From positions 71,678,852 through 71,742,851 of the forward strand of contig CM054141.1 of the NCBI GenBank assembly GCA_028751875.1: 64,000 nucleotides of DNA, given 5' to 3'. The notes below the pieces were generated by a model. That model searched no databases. It saw only the letters and a program-made list of their open reading frames with translations, and was not told where the DNA came from. This stretch comes from Rapana venosa (taxonomy: Eukaryota; Mollusca; Gastropoda; Neogastropoda; Muricidae). Numbering within the stretch: position 1 is the first letter of the stretch; each line of letters starts with the position of its first letter. Shown here in pieces: positions 1 to 13,376 of the stretch. The position numbers were made by a program, and so were the translations under genes.

Positions 1-1562
1 CCTTAAAAAATTTTTTTAAAAAAAAATTTTTTTTTTTTTAAAAAAAAAAAAAAAATTTTTTTTTTTTTAAAAAGGGGAAAAAACCCCCAATTTAAAAAAA
101 AAAAAAAAGGAATTAAACCAAAAAAAATTTTTTTTAACCTTTTTTTAAAAAAAAACCAAACAAAAAAAAAAAAAAAGGGGGGGCCCCCCCCCTTTCGCCT
201 TTTGGGGTTTTTTTTTTTTGGGGGCCCCCCCCGGGGGGGTTTAAAAAAGGGGGGAAAAAAAAAAACCCCCCCGGGAAAAACCAAATTTTTTTTTTTTTAA
301 AAAAAAAAAAAAGGGGGGGGGGGGGAAAAAAAAAAGGGGTAAAAAAAAAAGGGGGGGGGGGGGGAAAAAAAAAAAAAAAAAAGGGGGGAAAAAAAAAAAT
401 TTTTTAAAAAAAAACCCGGGTTTTCCCCCCCAAAATTCTCAAAAACCCCCTTTTTTTCAAAATTTTTTTTTAAAAAAAAAGGGGAAAGAAAACCCAAAAA
501 TTTTAAAAAAGGAGTTTAAATTTTTCTTTTTTAAAAAAAGGGCCCTTTTTTTTTTAAAAAAAAAGGGTTTTTTTTTTTTTTTTTAAAAATTTTGGGGTTT
601 TCCCCTTTTGGGTTTATTAAAAAATTTTTTAAAAAAATTCAACCCCTGAATTTTAATTTTAAAAAAGGGGGTTTTTATTTGGGTTTTTGTTTTTTCCCCG
701 GGGGGTTTTTTTTTTTTTTAAAACGGGTTTTTTAAAAATTTCTTTTTTAAATTTTCCCCCTTTTCCCTTTTTTTGGGGCCCCCCCCCCAATTTTTTTAAA
801 AAAAGGGGGTTTTCCCCCCCCGGGGGGGGGGGCCCCCAAAAAACCCCCCTTTTTTTTAAGGGGGGGGGGGAAAAACCCCAAATTTTTCCCCCGGGGAAAA
901 AAACCCCGGGGCGGGGGGGGTTTTTTTTGGGGCCCCAAAAACCCTTAAACTTTTCCCCTTTCCCCCAAAAAATTTTTTAAAAACCCCCCCTTTTTTTTCC
1001 CTTCCCAAAAATTCCTTTTTTTGGTTTTTTTTTTTTTTAAAAAAATTAAAATTTTGGGGGTTTTTTTTTTTTTTTTTTCCCCCCTTTTTTTTTTTTTTTT
1101 AAACCCCCCCCCCTTTTCCCAAAAACCCCCAATTTTTTTTTTTTATCTTTTGGAAAGGGGAAAAAAAAAGGGTTTTAAAAAATTTTTTTTTGGGTTTGGT
1201 TTTTTTCCCTTCCCCAAAACCCCCCAAAAAAATTTTTTCTTTAAAAAAACCCAAAAAAAAAGGGGGGGTTTTAAAATTTTTTTGGGAAAAAACCCCCCCC
1301 CAAAAATTTTTTTTAAAAGGGGTTTTAAATTTTTTCCCAAAACCCCCCCGGGAAAAAAAAATTAAATTAAAAAAACCCCAAAAAAAAGGGTTAAAAAAAT
1401 TTTTAAAAAAGGGAAAAAAAAAAAATTTTAAACACACACAAACCCCCAAAAAACCCCCCCCCCCCCCAAAAAAAAAAAAAAAAAAAAAAAAATTTTTAAA
1501 AAATTTTTTTTAAAAAAAAAGGTTTTAAAAAGGGGGGGGGAAAAAAAAAAAAAAAAACCTTT

Positions 1563-1595
<33 letters not shown>

Positions 1596-4500
1596 TTTTT
1601 AAAAAAAGGGGGGTTTTTTTCCCCCCCCCAAAAAAAAAAAAAAAGGGGGGTTTTTTGGGTTTTCCCCAACCCAAAGGGGGAAAAAAAAACCCCCCCCCCT
1701 TTTTTTTTTTCCCCCTTTTTCCCCCGTGAAACCCCAAAAAAAAATTTTTTTAAAAAAAAAACAACCCCCTTTTTTTTCCCTTTTAATTTCCCCCCTTTTG
1801 GGGGGGGGGAAAAAAAAGGGAAAAAAATTTTGGGGGGGCCCCCCCCCCCCCTTTTTTTTTCCCCCCCCAAAAATTTCCCCAAAAAAAATTTAAAAAAAAA
1901 AAAATTCCCCCAAAAAACAAAAAGGGGGGGGAAAAAAAAAAAAAGGGGTTTAAAAAAAAAAAAAAAGGGTTTAAAAAAAACCCCCCCCCCTTTTAAAAAT
2001 TTTTTTAAAAAAAAACCCCCCCCCTTTTTAAAAAAAAAAATTTTTTAAAAAAAAAAAAAAAATTTTAAAAAAAAAAAAAAACCCCCCCCAAAAAAAAAAC
2101 CCCCCCAAAAAAAAAAAAACAAATTTTAAAGGTTTTTTTCCCCCCCAACCCCAAAAAAAACCCTTTAAACCCCCCCCCCCCCCAAAAAAAAAAAAAACCT
2201 TTTCCCCAAAAAAAATTTTTTCGGGAAAAAAATTTTTTGGGGGGAAAAACAACCCCCCTTTAAATTTTTTTAAACCCTTTTGGGGGGTTTTTTCCCCCCC
2301 TTTTTTTTCCCTTTTTAAAAGGGGGCCCAAAAAAAAAAACAACCCCCGGAAAATTTTTTTTCTTTAAAAACCCCGGGCAAAAAGGGGGTTGGCCCCCCCC
2401 CCAAAAAAAAACCCCCCCAAAAAAAAAACCCAAAAAAAAAATTTTTTTTTAAAAATTTCCCCCAAAAAACCCAAACCCCAAAAGGGAAAAAGGGGGGAAA
2501 ACAAAAAATTTTTTCCCCTTAACCCCAAACCCCAAAAAAAAAAAAAAAGGGGGGCCCCCTTTTTTTTTCCCCAAAAAATTTAAGGGGCCCCCCCTTTTTT
2601 TTTTTGGGTTTTAAAATTTTTTCACGGAAAAAAATTTTTTTTCCCCAAAAATTTTTTTTTTTTTTAAATTTTTTTAAAGGAAAAAATTTTTTTTAAAAAT
2701 TTTTTTTTTTTTCCCCTTTTTTTTTCCCCCCAAAAAAAAAAAACCCCCAAAAATAAAAAAAACCCCCCCCTTTTTTTCCCCCCCCCAAAAAAACCCCCCC
2801 CCCAAAAAAAAAAACCCCCCCCCCCCCCTTTTTCCCCCCCCCAAAAAAAAACCTTTTTCCCCCCCCCTTTTTTTAAAAAAAATTTTTTTTTAAAAAACCT
2901 TAAACCCCCCCCCAAAAAAAAACCCCCCCCCCTTCCCCCCCTTCAAATTTTTTCCCCCCTTTCCCCCCCCCCCCCCCCCCCTTTTTTTAAAAAAAAACCC
3001 CCCCAAAAATTTCCCCCTTTTTTTCCCCCCCAAAAAACCCCCCCCTTTTTTCCCCCCCCCCCCCCTTTTAAAAAAAACCCCCCCCCCCCCCCCCCAAAAA
3101 AACCCCCCAAATTTTTAAAAACCCCCCCCCCCCCCAAAAAAAAAAAAACCCCCAAACCCCAAACCCCCCCCCCCCCCAAACCCCAAAATTTTTTGGGGGG
3201 GGTTTTTTTTAAAAAATTCCCCAAAAGGGGAAAAACCCCCCGGGGGGGGTTTTTTTTTTTTTCTTTGGTTGGAAGGGGGGCCCCCCCCCGGGGGGGGTTT
3301 TTTTTGGTTTTTTTGGGGGGAAAAAAAAAACCCCCCAAAAAAAAAAAAATTTTTTTTGGGGGGGGGGGAAAAAAAAAAGGAAAAAGGGGGGGGGGGGGAA
3401 AAGGGGGGGAAAAAAAAGGGGGAAAAAAAACCCCCCCCCCAAAATTTTAAAAAACCCCCTTTTTTTTTTTTTTAAAAAATTCCCAAAAAAAAACCTTTTT
3501 TAAAATTTTTTCCCGGGGAAATAAAATTTTTTTTTAAAAAGTTTTTCCTTTTTTTCCCGGTTTTTTTTTTTTCCCCCCCCCAAAGGGGGGCCCCAAAAAA
3601 ATTTTTTTTTTTTAAAAAATTTTTTCCTTTTAAAAAAAACCCCAAAATTTTTAAAATCCCAAAACCCCCAAAAAATTTTTTAAAAAAACCCCTTTTTTTT
3701 TTTTTTTTTTAATTTTTTTGGGAAAATTTTCCTTTTTTTTAAAAAGGGCCCCGGGGTTTTGGGTTTTTTTTTTTCCCCCCCCCCGGGGGGAAAAAATTTT
3801 TTGGGGGGTTTTTTTTCCCTTTTTTTTAATTCCCCCTTTAATTTGGGGGGGGAAAAAACCCCAAAAAAATTTTTTGGGAAAAAATTTTTTTTTTGGGGAA
3901 AAAATTTTGGGGGGAATTTAAAGGAAAATTTTTCCCCCCCCTTTTTTTTCCCCCCCTTTTTTTTTTTTAAAACCCCCCAAAACCCAAAAAAAGGGAAAAA
4001 AAAACCCCCTTTTTTTTAAAAAAAAAAAAAAAACCCCCCCTTTTTTTTAAAAAAAAAAAAGGGGTTTAAAAAAAAAAACCCCAAAAAAAAAAATTTTAAA
4101 AAGGGGGGGGAAAAAAAACCCCCCCCAAAACCCTGATGGTTTGGGGGTAAATTTAAGGGTTTAAAAAAACCCCCGGAAAAAAATTTAAAATTTTTAAAAA
4201 CCCCCAAACCCCCCCAAAAAAAATTTTTTTTTTTAAAAAAAATTTTTAAAAAAAAAAAAGGCCCAAAAAAAAAAAAGGGGCCCTTTCCTTTTTTTCCCCC
4301 CCCCCCCCCCAAAAAAAAAAGGGGAAAAGGGCCAAATTTTAAAAAAAAAAAAAAAAAAAGGGGGGAAAAAAAAAAACCATTAATTTTTAAAAAAATTTTT
4401 TGGGGGGGGGGCCCCCCCCCCCCCCAAAAAAAAAGGGGGCCCCCCCAAAACCCAAAAAAAAAATTCCCCAATTTTTTCCCAAAAACCCCCCTTTTCAATT

Positions 4501-5454
4501 TTTAAAAATTAAAATTTTTTAAAAACCGGGTTTTTTCCCAAAAAAAAAAAAAAAACAAAGGAAAAAGGGCCCCCCAAAAAAAGGGGGCCCCCCCCTTTTT
4601 TAAAAATTTTTTTTTTTTTTTTTTTGGTTTTTTTTTTTTTTTAAAAAAAAAAGGGGGGGGAAAAAAAAAAAAAAAAGGAAAAAGGGGGGGGGGAAAAACC
4701 CCCAAAAAAAAAAAAAAAAAAGGGGGGGGGGGGGGAAAAAAAAAGGGGGTTTTTGGGGGGAATTAAAAAAAAAAAAACCCAAAAAACCCCCCCCCCCCCC
4801 TTTCCATTTTAAAAAAAAAAATTTTTAAAAAAAAACCCCGGGGTTTTTTAAAAAAAAATTTTTTTTTTTTAAAAAAAACCCCCCCCCCCCCCCCCCCCCC
4901 GGGGGGGGGTTTTTTTTTTTTTTTTTTTTTGGGGGTTTTTTTTGGATTTTTGGTTTTTTGGGGGGGGTTTTTTTTTTTTTTTTTTTAAATTTTGGGGGGG
5001 GTGGTTTGGGCCCTTTTTAAAAAATTTTTTTTTTAATTTTTGGGGGGGGGTTTTTTTGGGTTTTTTTTTTTTTAAGATTGGGGGGAAAAAAGGGGGGAAA
5101 AAAAAAACCAAAACCCAAAGTTTTTCCAAAAAAGGGGGGAAACATTAAAATTTCCCAAAACCCCGTTTTTTAAAAAACCCCCCCCCCCCAAAAAAAAAAA
5201 ATTCCCCCCCCCCAAAAAAAAAAAAAATGATTTAAAAATTTAAAAAAAATTTACGGAAAAATTTTTTTCGGGCCCCCCCCTTAAAACCGGGCCCCAAAAC
5301 CTTTTCCCCCCAAAAAAAAAAAATTTTTTCCAAAAAAAAATTTTTCCAAAAAATTTTTCCCAAAAAAAAAAAAACCCCCCCTTTTTTTGGGTTTTTTAAA
5401 GGGGGAAAAATGGGGGTTTTTGGGGGTTTGGTTTTTTTTTTTTTTGGGGGGGGG

Positions 5455-5487
<33 letters not shown>

Positions 5488-7254
5488 GAAAAAAAAAAAG
5501 GGGTTTGGGGGAAAATTTTTTTTTAAAAAAAGGGGGGGGGGGGGTTTTTTTTTTGGGGGTTTTAATTTCCCCCCTTTTTTTAAAAAGGAAAACCCCCCCC
5601 CCCCAACCCCCTTTTTTTCCCCCCCTTTTTTTTTCCCCCCCATTTAAAAAAAAAATTTTTTTTTTTTTTTTTTTGGGGGGGTTTTTTTTTTTTTTTTAAA
5701 TTTTTTTTTTTTGGGGGGGGGGTTTTTTTTTTTTTTTTTTTGGGGGGGTTTTTTTTTTTAAAATTTTTTTAAAATTTTTTGGGGGGGTTTTTTGTTTTTT
5801 AAAAGGGTTTTTTTTTTTGGGGGGGGGGGGGTTTTTTTTTTTTTTTGGGAAAAAAAATTTTTTTTTTTTTTTTTTTTTAAAAAATTTTTTTTTTTTAGGG
5901 TTTTCGGGGGAAAAAAAAAAAAAAAAAACCAAAAAAAAAAAAAAAAGGGGGCCCCCAAAAACCCCTTTTTCCCCAAAAAATTTTTTTTTCCCCCCCCCTT
6001 TTTACCCCAATTTTAAAAATTTAAAAAAAAACCCCCCCCCCCCCCGTTTTTTTTTAAAAAAAAGGGTTTTTGGGAAAATTTAAACCCAAAAAAAAAAATT
6101 TTTAAAAGGGGGGGGTTTGGAATTTTTCCTTTTTTTTGGTTTTAAAATTTTTTTTCCCAAAAAAAAAGGGGTTTTTAAAAACCATTTAAAAAACCGGGGT
6201 TTTTTTTTTTTAAAAATTTGGTTTTTCCCCCCCTTTTTCCCCCCCGGGGGAAAATCTTTTAAAATTTTTTTTTTCCCCCCCCAATTTTTTTTTTCCCAAA
6301 ATTTTTTTTAAAAAAATTTTTCCAAAAAATTTTTTTTTAAAGGGGGAAAAAAAAAAAGCCCAAAAAAAAAAAAAAAAAACTCCTTTAAAAAGGGGGGGTT
6401 TTAAAATTTTTTAAAAAAGCCCTTTCCCCCCCTTTTTTTTTTTAAATTTTCTTTTAAATTTTAAAAATTTAAAAATTTTTTTCCCCCCTTTTTTTTTTCA
6501 ATTTTTGTTTTTTTTTGGCCCCCCAAAAACCCCCTTTTTTTTTTGGGTTTTAAAAAAAAAAAATTTTTTTTTTTTTTTTTTTTTTCTTTTGTTTTGGGGG
6601 CCCCCCCTTTTTTTTATGCCCCCAAAACCCCCCTTTTTTGGGGAAAAAAAAAGGGCCCCTTTTCCCCCCCCCTGGGGGGTTTTTTTTTTTTTCTCCTTTT
6701 TTTTAAATTTAAAATTTCCCCTTTTTTTTAAAATTTTTTTTTTTTTAAAAAACCCCTTTTTTCCTTTTTTTTAAAAAGGTTTGGGGAAAAAAATTTGGAA
6801 ACCCCTTTTTTCCCCTTTTTTTTTTAACCCAAAATTTTTTTTGGCCCCTTCAAAATTTTTTTTTTTTTTTGGAAAAAAATTTTTCCTTTTTTCCCCCCTT
6901 TTACTTTTTAAAATTTTTAATTTTCCCCTTTTTGGGGTTTTTTTTCTTTTTAATTTTTTTCCCCTTTTTTTGGGGGGTTTTAAAAAAAAAAAAAAAATTT
7001 TTTTTTCCCCCGGGGAAAAAAAAATTTAAAAATTTCCCCCCCTTTTTAAAAACGAAGGGGAAAAAAAAAAAAAAAGGGAAAAAAAAAATTTTTTTTTGGG
7101 GGAAAAAAAAGGGGAATTTCCCCTCCCAAAAAAACCCCCCCCCCCGGGGAAATTTTAAAAAAACCCCCCTTTTTTTAAAACACTTTTCCCCCTTTAAAAA
7201 GGGGGGGTTTTTTGGGGGGGAAATTTTTTAAATTTTTTTTAAAAAAAAAGGGGT

Positions 7255-7285
<31 letters not shown>

Positions 7286-8470
7286 TTTTTTTTCCCCCTT
7301 TTTTTTTTTAAAAAAAAATTAAAAAATCCCCCTTTAAAAAAAGGGGGGTTTAAAACCCAAAACCCCCAAAAAACCTTTTTAAAAATTTTCCCCCTTTAAA
7401 AAACCTTAATTTTTAAAAAAAAAAACCCCCCCAAAAAAAACCCCCCCCCAAAAAAAAAATTTTTTTTTTACCCCCAAAATTTTAAAAAAAAAATTTGGGG
7501 GTTTTTTTTTTTTCCGAGGAGTTTTGGGGGAAAAAATTTTTTGGGGTTTCCCCCGGGGGAAAAAGGGAAAAAAAGGGTTTTTTTTTTAATTGGAGGGAAA
7601 ATTTTTGTTTTTTTCCCAAAAAAAATAAAAAAAAGGGGGTTTAAACCCAAAAAAAAAAAAAAAAAAACCCTTTGGGAAAAAAAAAAGAAAATTTTTTTTT
7701 TCTTTAAAAAAATTTTTTTTTAAAAAAAAAAACCCCCCCAAAAAAAAAAAAAAAAACCCCCTTTTTTTTTTTTTCCCCCCCCCCCCCCCCTTTTAAAAAA
7801 AAAAATTTTTTTTTTTCCCCCCCAAAAAAACCCCCCCCCCCAAAAAAAATTTCAAAAAAAAATTTTTTTAAAAAATTAGTTTAAAAAGGGGGGAAAATTT
7901 TTTTTTTTTGGGGGAAAAAATTTTTTGGGGGTTTTTGGGGGGGTTTTTTTTTAAAAATTAAGGGGTTTTTTTAAAAAAACCCCCCCCAAAAAATTTTTCC
8001 CCCTTTTTCCCCCCCCTTTTTTTTTTTCCCCCCTTTTAAAAAAATTTTTTTTAAAAACCCCTTTTTTTTTCCTTTTTTAAAAAAAAAACCCTTTTAAAAA
8101 ATTTTTAAAAAAACCGGGTTGGGGGGGGTTTTTTTTTTCCCCAAAATTTTTAAAAAAAAATTTTTTTTTTTTAAAAAAAAAAAATTTTTTAAAAAAACCC
8201 CCCCCTTTTTTTTTTTTTTCCCCCCCTTTTTAAAAAAAATTTTTTTTTCCCCCCCTTTTTTAAAAAAAAATTTCCTTTTAAAAAAAACCCCCCCCTTTTT
8301 TTTTTTTTTAAAAACCCCCCCTCAAACCCTTTTTAAATTTTTTTAAAATTTTCCCCTTTTTTTAAAAAAAACCCAAATTTTTTTCCCCCGGCCCCCCTTT
8401 TGGGGGTTTTTTCCAAAAAACCCCCCAAAATTGGGGCCCCCCCTTTTTTTTTAAAAAAATTTTTTGGCCT
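1..8470. other. Homopolymer-stretched, non-biological sequence (assembly artefact)
   Basis: Almost every base belongs to a run of 2 to 15 identical bases, and single isolated bases or ordinary dinucleotide alternation are nearly absent. A short CACACA trace near 1,432-1,440 is a rare exception. All open frames here translate to Phe, Lys, Pro and Gly strings because TTT, AAA, CCC and GGG are the main codons. Composition changes abruptly at about 8,470-8,500, where normal mixed sequence begins. The likely explanation is a low-quality long-read end left unpolished at a contig edge. No gene should be called here. Confidence 0.9.
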
Positions 8471-9117
8471 ACTTTCGAAAAGAAACGGGTTTAATGCATG
8501 CAAAAAATGTTGTGCATTTTATGAGAGACAGTGTATGTGCACATGCACCTGCATGCACATGCGTGGGGCATATGTGTGCATGTGCACACATAAGTGAATG
8601 TTTTTGTTGTATGAGTTTGTGTGTCAAGCACATGCACACATAAGAGCATGTAAGCATGTAAGTGCATGAGCATAGCTTGGGGGTTTGTTGTTGAGTATGT
8701 CTATGTTAGTTTGTGCACATGCAAACATTTCTTGTCTTTGGCACAAGGGTGTAAACACAGTCTGACTCAATCCATCCAAAGCGTTTGCTCATTAATACTT
8801 TAAAACACAAAATTTTTAAATATGAAAAAAAAACACCCAAAAAACACCCTCCAAAGAAATATTTTTTCTTTTTACACATCAATAGTCCACACAAAATACA
8901 CTGAAGCCAATGACGTCTGCTACTATTGCAACAACCTCTGACTAACCCTCTCTCTGCCTAGGGTTCAACCTTCCCCACTGCCATCAACTGTCAGCTACAT
9001 ACAAGCTATCTAGCCTACTGGCCCACTTTCCTGCTGGTTTCTTCAGTCCCCATCAACAGTGCTGCATATGCTTTTCCTTCATAAAGTGTGTGTTGTCTTT
9101 ATCATTTATCTTACATG

Positions 9118-9232
9118 GCATATCCCCCCAAATCAGAATGCAGCTATCTTGGGTAAAAACAGTGATATAAACAAAATCTCCCCATCGGTGAACCCCCAAG
9201 CTCTAGCCGAGGAACACAACAAGAAAAAAAGA
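9118..9232 (+). repeat. SINE-like dispersed repeat, family B (body fragment)
   Basis: This stretch matches, in reverse complement, the segment at 45,240-45,400 and the segment at 35,030-35,200. Shared landmarks are the 'cagaatgcagctatcttggg', 'aaaatctcccc' and 'aagctctagccgaggaac' blocks. The copy near 45 kb is joined to a tRNA-like head, so this is read as the body of a tRNA-derived SINE with its head missing. Confidence 0.55.
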
Positions 9233-11260
9233 TGTTCCATGGGAATGTTGCCTCACGCTTAACGTCTATAAGGTATGCTACAACCTACTCTATCAGTACA
9301 TGTGAAACAGCCGTGGGAAAGAGTTGAAAGAACTGTCTTACTCATTGCGCACTCTGTGCAACAACACTGTGTTCTCTCTCTATCTCAACAAACATACAGT
9401 GGTCAGGTACGGGCACTTCTGCTACTGAAAACTACTGATCTTCAGTCATCTGTATGCTTGGGGTTTGTTGTCTTGACTGCGAAACACTGTGCTTGTTCTT
9501 GGTCAGTGTCTTACTACAGGTCTGTGATTTCAGACAACTGACAGTGAAGGAACCTCTCTAATGCTCTTCTTGCTCTGCCTGCCAATGAATCATCAAACAA
9601 ATGCTACCTACATAAAAAACTGGCTTTATTATCCAAAATACAGCTGCATAATTAATTAATTTATCCTCATCAGTCTGAGCATTCTTCATCTGTAAATGAA
9701 GCTTCCTACCATCCTTTCACATTACTAATGATAGGGGGAAAAAACTTATTTGCTTTGAGGAAAGTGGTTTTTCCAGTCTTTTGTTTTATAAAACAAAAAC
9801 AAAAAAGCAAAGCAAACAAGTTTAAGTTTCTGGTTCTGTTTGATGATTTTTAGGTTTAAATTGATGATTGTGCTGGTCAAGACAAACTGTACCAACACAA
9901 ACAAAATAAGCAAAAAAATAATCCCAAACAAATCAACAAAAAAACAGTAACTTACAACTCAATAACACACAAATATATAAGGGTATTATTTCCTCAACAC
10001 AACACAACACCAAACAAGGCTCCCATAACGACACCTGGGTGGCCAGAAGATCCAATATATCAACATTTTCTAGATTTAAAACTGACAACACTGAGTACCC
10101 GGGAACACTGTTGACCATAGATGACACAACACCAAACAACGTCCATATTGACAGCCCGACAGACTCTACATGACTACGGTGTGATCAGCGGTAATCACGC
10201 AAATTTTCATGCAAGAACACACAGAAGAGAGAGAGAGTACACCCCTGCTCACAGACATGTATGTATGATTTGATATTGGGAAAATGACATTTAGAGCTGT
10301 ACAGTGGAACCCCCAGCCCTCCTGTCCACTCCCTCCCTTTTTTTTTTAACCAATCAAGATCATTTTTTGATGAGATATTATACAGAAAATACACTGTCTC
10401 TCCTTCAACTTGTAATTTTACTTGAATTTATAATCAAATAAAACTCCCGGTTTAGGGCTACCCTACTACTTTTTCAACGTAAAACAGTCTATAAAGAGAG
10501 TTAATCCTAAAAACACACTGACTGTGAAATGGTCAGCTGTTGATGGAGGGGAGGAGGAATATGGGCGCTTCTGCATATCTACTGCTGATAGCACTGTGAA
10601 TGACAGACTTTGTTCATGTTTTACCCTAAACAACCCTTTGAAATTAACCACTTGACTGCCCCACCCTGGAAATTTTCCGGGGCTTAATGTGCACTCTATA
10701 CGTCTACAACCCGGAAAATTTCTGGGGTTTCGAACCTAAGTAAACAAGCCAGCTTCCTTGATACAGTTAAAGGGAAAGAACTCCAAAATTAGTGGAGATC
10801 ACTCTCCTGTTGCTTGGCAACATCCTCCTGCAAAAACCATGGTAAAAACGATTGTTTTTTAGCTCGTAGTTATTGTTTTTTAGCTCATAGTTTGTGTTAT
10901 TATGCATGACTGCTTGGGCAGTTCTTTTTCAAAATGGCTGACACTTCTCAATGAAGGTATCAATAACTTTACACAGCTGAAAAAGTGGCAAATAAAACTT
11001 TAGATAATCCTGACAGTGATGAAAACGATCGTGTATGATTCAGGAGATATATAGTTCATTTTTTAAAAAATGACTGAGATTTTGCCTGGACCTATGTTTG
11101 ACGTTATATATACTGTCATTGGGCAGACTATCGGGATTATTCATTTAGTACTTTCTGAGTGAGAGGGACACGAATATAGCAAGTGGTACATAAGAATTTT
11201 ATTCCCCAGCATACAGGGTGCACTTGCACTCAGCAGTTAAGAGGTTAAGCAGGCCAGCTG

Positions 11261-11419
11261 CTGACTGACTGACGGACGGACGGACTGACTGACTGACTGA
11301 CTGACTGACTGACTGACTGACTGACTGACTGACTGACTGACTGACTGACTGACTGACTGACTGACTGACTGACTGACTGACTGACTGACTGACTGACTGA
11401 CTGACTGACTGACTGACTG
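11261..11419. repeat. (GACT)n tetranucleotide microsatellite
   Basis: About 39 units of GACT run with only a few GACG variants at the left edge. The minus strand reads as a repeated Ser-Val-Ser-Gln open frame, which comes only from the repeat. Confidence 0.97.
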
Positions 11420-13216
11420 TTGCTTTGCAGTGTGCTGAGTGATCACGATGGCAGAAAGCTGACTTTTACAGCCTAGGTATCTTGTCACCATTACTGATCT
11501 TTGGTATACCCTTCATTTCTTGGTTAACTGGATTTTGATGGGTGGCTCTTTAGCTGCAGATGAATTTTCTCCAAGGTTTAATACAGGTTGTCAGCTCTTA
11601 TTTGATTTTTTTTTTAAAAGACTAGCATGCTGACCATTAGAAAAGTTGCACAAGGGATGGTAGAATATCTTCAGCTGCACAGCTTCAAAACCATGTTGTC
11701 CGGCAATCCTGCGCTGCAGCAAAACAGGCTAGTAGAGCACAATGCATAGAAAATGCAGCATTTTAGGCTGTACATGAAGAGTCACTTGTCGTTATTTTTA
11801 GACAACTAGAAGCAGTCCCCCTTCCTTTTGCAAAATGTGCATACATGTGTGTATGTGTGTGTGATGTGAGCACATGTACGTGTGTGGCCCTGTGCTGACA
11901 GTGCCTGTGAGCATCAGAAGCAAGCCACAGTACATGTTCAAAGAGCCTCTGTCTAAGGCAGGAAGCAGGACCCACTAACACTCTCCAAGCGCAGCGACTA
12001 CGAAAGAGAGGAAAAGCAGACAGACAGACAGACAATACACAGAGGATGGGAAAGAAAGGATAGCAGCAATGTTCCAAAGCCTCTTTCTTTTTTGTACACC
12101 CTTTTTTCCACAACAACAAATTAAAAAAAAAATTAAAATGTACCTCCTAAGCCCCAACACTTTGCTGAAATCTATGCACTAAAAAAGGCAATGAATTTCT
12201 TTTTAAGCAAAAAACTGCCCCAAAAGTTTCCCGTGATAGACCAAAAATTGGCTATTTCAATCCATTTTTGTTCCATTTTTGCTTTCTAACACCTTTAAAC
12301 AGGATAGTTTTTCCCACAATATCAAGGGGTTCCACCATACATATTAATACACTGCGATAGTAATGTGAACAGAAATAATGAAACAGTCCAAACAGCAAGT
12401 CTCACCTACCGACAGCGAGCCAAACTGTGTGCCTTGCTGCATGCAAAGTGAAATTATACTTCATCTTTAACATCCGTCTTCAACCAATGACTCAATATCC
12501 ACCACACTCTTTCAACAGAATTTTGTCTGATAAAAATCCAACTTCAGACTGGCTTCAAAACATAATAAATGCAAAGAATCAAACAAGGATGCACACCAAA
12601 ACCCCACAGTTTGGTTTTTAAAAACAAGTCAATGAGTAAAATCAGGTGACAGATGTTAAACCACCAACCCAACAAATAACACTCATATACCAACCAACAC
12701 AGGCATAGACATAAGCAATAACACAGTGTTAAACAAATGGCAGACTTCAAAAGAGAAAGCCGTATAGGAGCCTATGATAGTCCATACTGACGATACAATT
12801 TTTCCTGCGTATTGAAGTCTACATGTGTACAGGTGCGAACACAGTCTGTCAACACTATTGCACTCTACTTTGTTTTACACTACAGCAGTTGAAGTCTGAC
12901 AAAGCTCATTCAAGACAGTAAGCATATCTGAAACGAAGTATGAGCTGAACATCAGACCCGCAAACTTCTTTTTAAAAAAAACGGATGAAACTGAATCCAC
13001 ATCAACTCATGTCTTTCATAACGGCACTGACACAAACAGCTTACTGTCATTCCCTCCTGGACTACCCCCTGAGAATGCCAGGGCCTGTCAGTATAAATAG
13101 CATCCCACCTTTCTGGAAATTCTGTGACAGGAATTCCCTCTTTTCTAACCTCTCTTTGTTTCTGCCTTGTTCCTTTTCTTCTTGCCACCTCCATCTTGTC
13201 TATTTTCTACATTAAT

Positions 13217-13376
13217 CATTAAGAATTCTTTTAAATAAAGATGATTTAGAGTAATTCATAAGAATTCGTATAAAAAAAAGATAATTTAGAGTAATTCATA
13301 AGAATTTCTTATAAATGAAAGATAATTTAGAGTAATTCATAAGAATTCTTATAAATGAAAGATAATTTATAGTAAA
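13217..13376. repeat. AT-rich minisatellite, unit about 45 bp, about 3.5 copies
   Basis: The block 'gataatttagagtaattcat' followed by 'aagaattcttataaatgaaa' recurs three to four times with small differences. Confidence 0.85.

Noticed and set aside
3..8346. Dozens of open frames of 60-160 residues rich in Phe, Lys, Pro and Gly
   Set aside because: They come from mono-base runs in artefactual sequence. No motif, no codon structure and no splice context.
11237..11491. 84-residue minus-strand frame of Ser-Val-Ser-Gln repeats
   Set aside because: Pure translation of the GACT microsatellite.
12952..13194. Minus-strand 80-residue frame as a possible exon
   Set aside because: No domain resemblance and no convincing pyrimidine tract plus AG or donor at the edges.
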